From contig DATCSE010000572.1 in the NCBI GenBank assembly GCA_036568605.1, positions 1 through 11,223 of the forward strand: a DNA stretch of 11,223 nt, written 5' to 3'. The notes beneath the pieces are model-generated. The model ran no database searches. It worked only from the letters and a program-made list of their open reading frames with translations, and was not told where the DNA came from. This document shows positions 6,859-11,223 of this stretch, piece by piece (the stretch's first letter is position 1; each line of letters begins with the position of its first letter). Source of the DNA: DATCSE01 sp036568605 (GTDB lineage Bacteria; Pseudomonadota; Gammaproteobacteria; Burkholderiales; Burkholderiaceae_C). The position numbers and the translations under genes were made by a program.

Positions 6859-9267
6859 ATGCCGAACGGCCCGAACGCTCCGCACGGCCACGTGCTGGCT
6901 CGGGTCATCGAGACGATGTCGCTCGAGAGCGACTTCGAGAAGATGTGCCAGTTCGCCACCCAGGTGACGATGGAGCTGCTGGGCGCCAACCTCTCCGCGC
7001 TGGCGCTGCCCGCGGCGGACGCGGAGCACGGCTTGCGCTTTCGCTACTTCTCCGGCTTCCCGCCCGAGATCGACACCGCGGCGCTGCCGGGCATCACGCC
7101 GGGCACCGCGGCCGCGTTCAAGAGCGGCAAGTGCGTGTATGTGCCCGACTACACGAACTATGCAGGCGCCCTGCCCGGCTTCCTGCAAGCCGGCGTCTGC
7201 ACCGGCTTTGCGGCGCCGATCCGGCTCGGCGGCGTCGTGACGGGGGTGCTCACGCTGGCCTGGACCCGGCCGGCACAGCAGCCCGATGCGCAGCAGACCG
7301 AGCTGGTCGAGGCGGTGCTGCGCCAGGTGGGCTTCGCCTACCAGCGCGACCAGCTGCTGCGCGACCTGTCGGTCAGCCGGGCCGATGCCGTCGAGGTGCG
7401 CCAGCACCTGGAGAGCGTGCTGGCGGTGTCGCCGGCGGTCATCTACAGCGCCACGGTCGATCCGCGGCAGGTGCGCAGCACGCTGCGCATCACCTACATC
7501 AGCGACAACATCGGCAAGCTCGTCGGCCTCGAGAAGGCCTATTTCGCGGACGACCCCGCGGCGCGCTGGCAGGAGCTGATGCATCCGGACGACCTGGCGC
7601 AGGCGGCCCTGCGCAACCACGCCGACGCCTTCGCGCAAGGCGCGCTGGACCGCATCTACCGCGTGCGCCATGCGGCGGGCCACGACCTGTGGATCCACGA
7701 CAGCATGCGGCTGCTGTCGCAATCGGACAGCGGTCGATACGACCTGGTCGGCGCGATCGTCGACATCACCGAGCGCAAGCTCGCCGAGTCGGAGCTGCGG
7801 CGCCACCGCGACCACCTGCAGGACCTGGTGCGCGAGCAGACCGCCGACCTGGTCGCCGCGAAGGATGCCGCCGAGCGGGCCTTGCGCGAGGCCAAGCAGG
7901 CCGAGGAGCACATCCGGTTCCTGGCGCTCAACGATGCCCTGACCGGGCTGCCGAACCGCGTGCTGCTGCTCGAGCGCCTCGAGCAGGCGATGCGGCAGTG
8001 CGAGCGCAGCGGCAAGAAGCTGGCGCTGATGTTCATCGACCTGGACCGCTTCAAGAACATCAACGACTCGCTCGGGCACTCGGTCGGCGATCGGCTGCTG
8101 TGCGAGGTCAGCCGCCGCTTCGTCAGCTGCGTCCGGCAGTCCGACACCGTCAGCCGCCAGGGCGGCGACGAGTTCGTCATCCTGCTGACGCAGATCGACA
8201 GCACCGAGCTGGTGGCCCAGATCGCCAACCAGCTGCTCAGCGTGGTGGCCGAGCCCTACGCGGTCGACGACTACGAGCTCAGCGTGACCCACAGCATCGG
8301 CATCATCGTCTACCCCGACGACGCGACCGAGGTCGACGATCTGATGCGCAAGGCCGACGCCGCGATGTACCGCGCCAAGGAACTGGGCCGCAACAACTTC
8401 CAGTTCTACGCGCAGGACATGGGCGCCAGCGCGCTCAGCCGCCTGTCGCTGGAGAACGATCTTCGGCGAGCCGTGGACCGCGACGAGTTCCGCCTGGTCT
8501 ACCAGCCCAAGATCTCGCTGGCGACCGGCCGTATCGTCGGGCTGGAGGCGCTGATACGCTGGCATCACCCCGAGCGCGGGGTGCTGCTTCCCAAGCAGTT
8601 CATCCCGCTGGCCGAGGAGAACGGCCAGATCGTCGGCATCGGCAAGTGGGCGCTGCACACTGCCTGCCTGCAGGCCCAGGCCTGGCGTGCGCGGGGCCTC
8701 ATCGCGGGCACGATGGCGGTGAACCTGTCGGCCATCCAGCTGCGCCGCAAGGGCTTCCCCGACGAGGTCCTGGGTGTGCTGCGCGAAACCGGCCTGCCGG
8801 GTCACGGCCTGATGCTCGAGCTGACCGAGAGCACGCTGATGCACGACACGGACAACACCGTGTCGGCGCTGCGCATCCTGCGCGAGCACGGCGTCAAGCT
8901 GGCGATCGACGACTTCGGAACCCACTACTCCAGCCTGAGCTACCTGAAGCGCTTCCCGGTCGATTCGCTGAAGATCGACGGCAGCTTCGTCTCCGACATC
9001 CACACCGACGCCGACGCCGCCGCGATCACCCGCGCGATCATCAGCATGGGCCACAGCCTGCGGCTGACGGTGATCGCCGAAGGCGTGGAGACGCAGGAGC
9101 AATGCCGCTTCCTCGAGCAGCTCGAATGCGACGAGGTGCAGGGCCACTACCTCGGCGCACCGATTTATGCCGACGCCATGCAGGCGCTGCTGCAACAGCA
9201 GCGCGGTACGGTCACGCTGCTGAGCCAGAAGCAGGGCGCAGGCCCGGTGGACGGCGTGCACGAATAG
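6859..9267 (+). CDS. GAF-PAS-GGDEF-EAL cyclic-di-GMP turnover protein
   Basis: This 802-aa cytoplasmic protein has no membrane segments. The order is a GAF-like sensor (about 18-165), a PAS domain (about 185-307, containing HPDD and ending VDITERK), a helical coiled-coil-like linker (308-350), a GGDEF domain (about 350-505) and an EAL domain (about 535-785). The cyclase signature GGDEF is intact at 435-439, with an inhibitory-site RxxD at R426-D429 five residues before it. The phosphodiesterase retains EAL (563-565), NLS, ELTES, DD (684-685), KIDGSF and E741 in AEGVET. Loop 6 reads DDFGTHYSS instead of the usual DDFGTGYSS. Both making and degrading c-di-GMP are thus possible. The ATG at 6859, 2 bases after the methyltransferase stop, was chosen over an in-frame ATG at 6727 that lies inside that gene. 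Translational coupling is likely. The input ligands are unknown. Confidence 0.93.
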   Translation: MPNGPNAPHGHVLARVIETMSLESDFEKMCQFATQVTMELLGANLSALALPAADAEHGLRFRYFSGFPPEIDTAALPGITPGTAAAFKSGKCVYVPDYTNYAGALPGFLQAGVCTGFAAPIRLGGVVTGVLTLAWTRPAQQPDAQQTELVEAVLRQVGFAYQRDQLLRDLSVSRADAVEVRQHLESVLAVSPAVIYSATVDPRQVRSTLRITYISDNIGKLVGLEKAYFADDPAARWQELMHPDDLAQAALRNHADAFAQGALDRIYRVRHAAGHDLWIHDSMRLLSQSDSGRYDLVGAIVDITERKLAESELRRHRDHLQDLVREQTADLVAAKDAAERALREAKQAEEHIRFLALNDALTGLPNRVLLLERLEQAMRQCERSGKKLALMFIDLDRFKNINDSLGHSVGDRLLCEVSRRFVSCVRQSDTVSRQGGDEFVILLTQIDSTELVAQIANQLLSVVAEPYAVDDYELSVTHSIGIIVYPDDATEVDDLMRKADAAMYRAKELGRNNFQFYAQDMGASALSRLSLENDLRRAVDRDEFRLVYQPKISLATGRIVGLEALIRWHHPERGVLLPKQFIPLAEENGQIVGIGKWALHTACLQAQAWRARGLIAGTMAVNLSAIQLRRKGFPDEVLGVLRETGLPGHGLMLELTESTLMHDTDNTVSALRILREHGVKLAIDDFGTHYSSLSYLKRFPVDSLKIDGSFVSDIHTDADAAAITRAIISMGHSLRLTVIAEGVETQEQCRFLEQLECDEVQGHYLGAPIYADAMQALLQQQRGTVTLLSQKQGAGPVDGVHE

Positions 9268-9275
9268 CAGCAGCC

Positions 9276-9294
9276 TGCTCCGGATCGAGGAGCA
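9276..9294 (+). terminator. Weak hairpin in the convergent gap after the GGDEF-EAL gene
   Basis: TGCTCC, a 7-base loop and GGAGCA form a 6-bp stem starting 9 bases after the stop at 9267. No T-run follows, so it may only mark a transcript end or be chance. The opposite-strand lytic transglycosylase ends at 9343. Confidence 0.25.
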
Positions 9295-9342
9295 TCGTCG
9301 CGCAGCGCCTGTGCTGACCGATGGGCGCGGCGACTCGCAGCG

Positions 9343-10029
9343 TCACCGCATGTTGATCCGCTTGGCGTGGCGCGCCAGCGAGTTCTGCAGCAGCGCCCAG
9401 TAGAGCTCCAGCACCAGCTGCACATGGGCACGCGTCTCGTCGATCGGCGGCATTTTGCTGCCGTGCTGCAGCACCGTGCCCTCGCCGGCGTTCCAGGCCG
9501 CGAGCGCGACGTCGATGCTGCGGTATCGGCGCGTCAGGTCGGCCAGCATGCGCGCGCCGATCAGCAGGTTGGTTCGCGGATCCAGCAGGCGCTTGGCCAC
9601 CGGCACCTGCCGTTCGGCCTTGGTGGCGTAACGGTCCGCCGTCTCCGGCGTGAGCTGCATCAGCCCGATCGCACCGCGCGGCGAGACCGCACTCGCCCGG
9701 AAGCCCGACTCCACGGTGACCACCGCGATCAGCAGTTCGACGTCCACACCGGCTTCTCGCGCCGCCTCGCGCAACGCGGGCCTCAACGCCTGCACTTCCG
9801 GCGCGAACTCCAGCCAGGTGAGCAGCCCGCCGACACGATCGGTCTTGCCGGGCACGCGCGGCGAACTGCCGTCATCGGTCCCTAGCACGCGGCGGTACCT
9901 GGAGTCGAGCTGCTTGTCGGCCACGTGCGCGACGCCGGAACCATCGACATACGCCCACAGCTCGGCGCGGCCGCTCGAAGGCATGAGACCCGCCAGGGCC
10001 AGAACGATCGCGGCGATCCGTCGTCTCAC
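9343..10029 (-). CDS. Secreted lytic transglycosylase (SLT domain) with DUF4124-like N-terminus
   Basis: This 228-aa periplasmic enzyme is expected to cleave peptidoglycan glycan strands to 1,6-anhydro ends. Residues 1-22 are a Sec signal (MRRR, hydrophobic core, cleavage near GRA-E). A short DUF4124-like module follows, with WAYVDGSGVAHVAD at 25-38. The SLT domain spans about 90-200: catalytic glutamate E107 in VESGF, SPRGAIGLMQLTPETA (116-131), NLLIGARML and AAWNAGEG (177-184). Most relatives have tyrosine where this has W179. The start is GTG at 10029, preceded by GGGGG. No ATG fits the signal peptide. The two small genes upstream are on the same strand, but 146 bases separate it from the nearest, so it may have its own promoter. 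Such enzymes serve wall turnover or insertion of envelope machines. No such machine is visible here. Confidence 0.92.
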   Translation of the reverse strand: MRRRIAAIVLALAGLMPSSGRAELWAYVDGSGVAHVADKQLDSRYRRVLGTDDGSSPRVPGKTDRVGGLLTWLEFAPEVQALRPALREAAREAGVDVELLIAVVTVESGFRASAVSPRGAIGLMQLTPETADRYATKAERQVPVAKRLLDPRTNLLIGARMLADLTRRYRSIDVALAAWNAGEGTVLQHGSKMPPIDETRAHVQLVLELYWALLQNSLARHAKRINMR

Positions 10030-10175
10030 GTCGCCCCCGGACGCGCAGCGTTACCGCAGCGGCCCCGCCGACGCACGTGTGCCGCATCGGTGGGTCGATA
10101 GATGGCGCGGCAACATGGACACCCAAGCCTGGTTCGATACCGCGAAGAATAGCGCGGCGCGGGGCGGGGCTGGAT

Positions 10176-10307
10176 TCAGGCGATCATCCACAGGAAGGCC
10201 TGGACCATCGCGATCACCGAGCAAGGCAGCAGCAGCGCCGGCAGCAGGAACAACGCGACGCCGTACTCCCGGTGATGCTGGTCCACATATCGCAAGATCG
10301 TCTTCAT
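10176..10307 (-). CDS. 43-aa single-pass membrane protein, unrecognised
   Basis: This short reading frame starts MKTILRYVDQHHREYGVALF and ends with a hydrophobic stretch to residue 43. The first 15 residues are polar, basic and histidine-bearing. Residues 17-42 form one transmembrane helix containing a Leu/Pro-rich LLPALLLP, and the C-terminus ends in or at the membrane. GGAGA lies 5 bases before the ATG, and the leader resembles that of the 70-aa gene 51 bases upstream (GGAGAYYGCG just before ATG), so the two are probably one transcript. I do not recognise the family. The start signal, continuous frame and amphipathic layout argue that it is real. Possible roles are a small envelope-stress or regulatory membrane peptide, but this is not shown. 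Confidence 0.7.
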   Translation of the reverse strand: MKTILRYVDQHHREYGVALFLLPALLLPCSVIAMVQAFLWMIA

Positions 10308-10358
10308 CGCAGTCTCCATCAGAGCCGTCCAAGGCCGGCCCGTGCTCGGCTCATCGAC

Positions 10359-10571
10359 TCAAGCGGCGCAAACGCGGGGCGTCGCGAATTCGCGGCCGAC
10401 CATGGCGCGGGCGAACAGGTAGTTGTCGCGGCCGTTCTCGGACAGCACATCGAGGTCGACCCGGCCCTTCACGTCGCACGGGAATGCCAGGCCGCGGCCC
10501 TCGTTGAACAAGGACCGGAACCGGATCAGGTACTGGGCACTGCCTTCGACGCGGGTCATGAGGGATGTCAT
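10359..10571 (-). CDS. Conserved 70-aa hypothetical protein (FNEGRG-type small protein)
   Basis: This 70-aa soluble protein has a distinctive core: SLFNEGRGLAFPCD at about residues 24-37, then GRVDLDVLSENGRDNYLFAR and VGREFATP near the end. I recall very similar short proteins annotated as hypothetical in many Burkholderiales, but know no function. The ATG at 10571 has GGAGA at 10576-10580 upstream and a promoter-like sequence further up. The frame stays open well past this point (to about 11105), but the upstream part would cross the divergent promoter region and the efflux gene, so it is not coding. The gene is followed by the 43-aa membrane protein on the same strand. There is no signal peptide and no membrane segment. 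Confidence 0.8.
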   Translation of the reverse strand: MTSLMTRVEGSAQYLIRFRSLFNEGRGLAFPCDVKGRVDLDVLSENGRDNYLFARAMVGREFATPRVCAA

Positions 10572-10602
10572 CGCGATCTCCAGTGGGTGGCTTGATGTAC
10601 CC

Positions 10603-10631
10603 AATCTAGACGGCCAGACCCGCTCGAAAAA
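10603..10631 (-). promoter_or_regulatory. Promoter-like sequence for the small-protein genes
   Basis: Read leftward: TTTTTC (10631-10626), 17 bases, then TAGATT (10608-10603). The 17-base spacing is ideal, the -10 is near TATAAT, and the -35 is a poor match to TTGACA. It lies about 32 bases before the 70-aa gene start. The matching element for the opposite gene supports it. No experiment backs it. Confidence 0.45.
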
Positions 10632-10700
10632 GGCGACCCGCGCCAATGCGGCGTTGCGGGCTGGGGAACAATCCCTGTCCGATGCGAAGTAAGAGAGGAG

Positions 10701-10719
10701 GGCCGGGCGCAGCCCGGTC
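10701..10719. repeat. GC-rich hairpin
   Basis: CCGGGC, loop GCA, then GCCCGG form a perfect 6-bp stem (10703-10717), extended to 8 pairs by one G-T and one G-C. It lies between the two divergent promoters. Its function is unknown. Confidence 0.4.
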
Positions 10720-10770
10720 CGGGGAGCATGAGCGCAGCAGAGCGCCCCGCCGTCCTGATCCCGCTCAGAC

Positions 10771-10794
10771 GCGGCGAACCGTTTTTGTCGCCGC
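10771..10794. repeat. Inverted repeat, 7-bp arms
   Basis: GCGGCGA (10771-10777) and TCGCCGC (10788-10794) are perfect complements around a 10-base spacer containing a T5 run. The 7-bp arms and 10-base spacer resemble the geometry of the repeat at the efflux gene start (9-bp arms, 10-base spacer), though the arm sequences differ. It may be a regulator site or chance. Confidence 0.35.
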
Positions 10795-10821
10795 ATCAAC
10801 AAAGCATTGGCGCGTACGCGC

Positions 10822-10850
10822 TTTTTCTTCGGGGCCGCGCTTCCTAGAGT
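10822..10850 (+). promoter_or_regulatory. Promoter-like sequence for the efflux lipoprotein gene
   Basis: TTTTTC (10822-10827), 17 bases, then TAGAGT (10845-10850). The predicted transcript start is near 10857, giving a leader of about 20 bases. The same hexamers and spacing occur on the opposite strand at 10603-10631. Confidence 0.45.
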
Positions 10851-10876
10851 TCTGCACGAACCACGAGGTGCAGAAC
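10849..10876. promoter_or_regulatory. Candidate operator: 9-bp inverted repeat at the efflux gene start
   Basis: GTTCTGCAC (10849-10857) and GTGCAGAAC (10868-10876) are perfect reverse complements separated by 10 bases. The left arm overlaps the last bases of the putative -10 and start point. The right arm ends 1 base before the ATG, and the ribosome site GAGG (10865-10868) sits at the edge of the spacer. A repressor bound here would block transcription; if transcribed, a hairpin would partly hide the ribosome site. No regulator gene is visible beside it. Confidence 0.55.
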
Positions 10877-10877
10877 C

Positions 10878-11223
10878 ATGAAGCAAGCGAGCCGATACAT
10901 CACCGCGATGACCATGGCACTGGCGATGGCCTGTGCTGCCATCGTCCTCGCCGGATGCGTGAGCCCCGGTGCGATCGCTCCCCCCGCCCGCAAGATCGAC
11001 GTGACGCCGGCGCCGGACGCGCCCGCGTCGGTCGAGGTAGCCGATACGTGGTGGAAGGCGTTCGGTGACGAGCGCCTGAACGCACTCGTCGAACGCGCGC
11101 TGCAATCCAACCCGGATCTCGCGACGGCGCGTGCGCGCATCGAACGCGCGGCAGCCGTCGCCGACGCGGCGGAGGCTGCGCGCAAGCCCCGCATCGACGG
11201 CAGTGCGGAGATCACGCGCGAAC
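10878..11223 (+). CDS. Outer-membrane efflux lipoprotein (NodT/OprM-type TolC family), 3' part outside window
   Basis: The first 115 codons are visible. A lipoprotein signal (residues 1-26) ends in the lipobox LAGC with C27. A short proline-rich linker follows, then TWWKAFGDERLNALVERAL at about 57-75 and SNPDLATARARIERAAA, the hallmark start of RND-system outer-membrane factors. Full proteins are usually 450-500 aa, so about three quarters lie beyond the edge. It would form a trimeric channel joining an inner-membrane pump and a periplasmic adaptor. In many such operons the outer-membrane gene is either first or last. Here it is first on this side, so adaptor and pump genes may follow outside the window. 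GAGG at 10865-10868 precedes the ATG. An inverted repeat and promoter lie immediately upstream. The substrate is unknown. Confidence 0.9.
   Translation, partial: MKQASRYITAMTMALAMACAAIVLAGCVSPGAIAPPARKIDVTPAPDAPASVEVADTWWKAFGDERLNALVERALQSNPDLATARARIERAAAVADAAEAARKPRIDGSAEITRE

Larger units (their letters stand above)
10572..10877. other. 306-bp divergent intergenic region with promoters and inverted repeats
   Basis: The gap separates the leftward small-protein genes from the rightward efflux gene. It holds two outward-facing promoter-like sequences of the same form, a GC-rich hairpin at 10701-10719, inverted repeats at 10771-10794 and 10849-10876, and a 12-bp palindrome GCGCGTACGCGC at 10810-10821 followed by five T. 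I see no convincing gene in it. An ATG at 10682 opens a frame with no ribosome site suited to it and atypical composition. Confidence 0.6.

Noticed and set aside
6769..9261. 830-codon leftward open frame
   Set aside because: It is antisense to the GAF-PAS-GGDEF-EAL gene, has no recognisable domain and no start signal, and is explained by codon bias.
6945..9317. 790-codon rightward open frame
   Set aside because: It is an alternative frame of the GGDEF-EAL gene with Arg/Ala/Gly-rich translation only.
10140..10157. Hairpin CCGCG...CGCGG after the 43-aa gene as a terminator
   Set aside because: The 5-bp stem with 8-base loop has no T-run in the leftward direction and is within chance for this composition.
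10808..10827. Possible sigma-54 promoter (TGGCGC followed by CGCT)
   Set aside because: The spacing between GG and GC and the missing TTGC do not fit the -24/-12 consensus.
10572..11105. Upstream extension of the 70-aa gene's open frame to 248 codons
   Set aside because: It would cross the promoter region and the divergent efflux lipoprotein start. The conserved part and the ribosome site begin at 10571.

Overview
The window is dense, GC-rich bacterial chromosome with strong G/C bias at third codon positions. The gene families (YhaJ-type LysR regulator, Cif-like secreted hydrolase, DUF4124-type lytic transglycosylase, a 70-aa FNEGRG protein, NodT/OprM-type outer-membrane lipoprotein) suggest a betaproteobacterium of the Burkholderiales (Rubrivivax/Roseateles/Rhizobacter-like). 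That placement is inference from protein character, not from a marker gene. I see no rRNA, tRNA, CRISPR array, insertion sequence or phage gene.

Left block (1-2646): a LysR-type regulator, cut by the window edge, is read leftward. Divergent from it are a short-chain dehydrogenase and an exported alpha/beta-hydrolase resembling the Pseudomonas epoxide hydrolase Cif. A perfect 10-bp inverted repeat containing a T-N11-A LysR box lies in the divergent gap. This looks like a small regulated module for a reactive substrate such as an epoxide, halide or aldehyde.

Middle block (2662-5409, leftward): a large exported metallophosphoesterase with a LamG-like C-terminal domain, a Tat-like signal and a lipobox. 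A stand-alone PAS-domain protein follows it. A 9-bp-stem hairpin separates the two.

Signalling and lipid block (5660-9267, rightward): a divergent cyclopropane-fatty-acid-synthase-family methyltransferase that lacks several residues associated with catalysis in classical Cfa. Two bases after its stop begins a GAF-PAS-GGDEF-EAL protein with intact cyclase and phosphodiesterase signatures. The spacing implies co-transcription of a membrane-lipid-modifying enzyme with a cyclic-di-GMP enzyme.

Right block (9343-11223): three leftward genes, namely a secreted lytic transglycosylase, a 43-aa single-pass membrane protein and a 70-aa conserved small protein. Divergent from them is the start of an outer-membrane efflux lipoprotein that runs off the window. 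The 306-bp divergent gap holds two facing promoter-like sequences of the same form (TTTTTC-N17-TAGAKT) and several inverted repeats. One repeat, with 9-bp arms, overlaps the putative start region of the efflux gene.

The most unusual items are the altered active site of the CFA-like enzyme and its coupling to a dual c-di-GMP enzyme, the Cif-like hydrolase lacking the expected lid tyrosine, the matching divergent promoters, and the unlisted 43-aa membrane protein.
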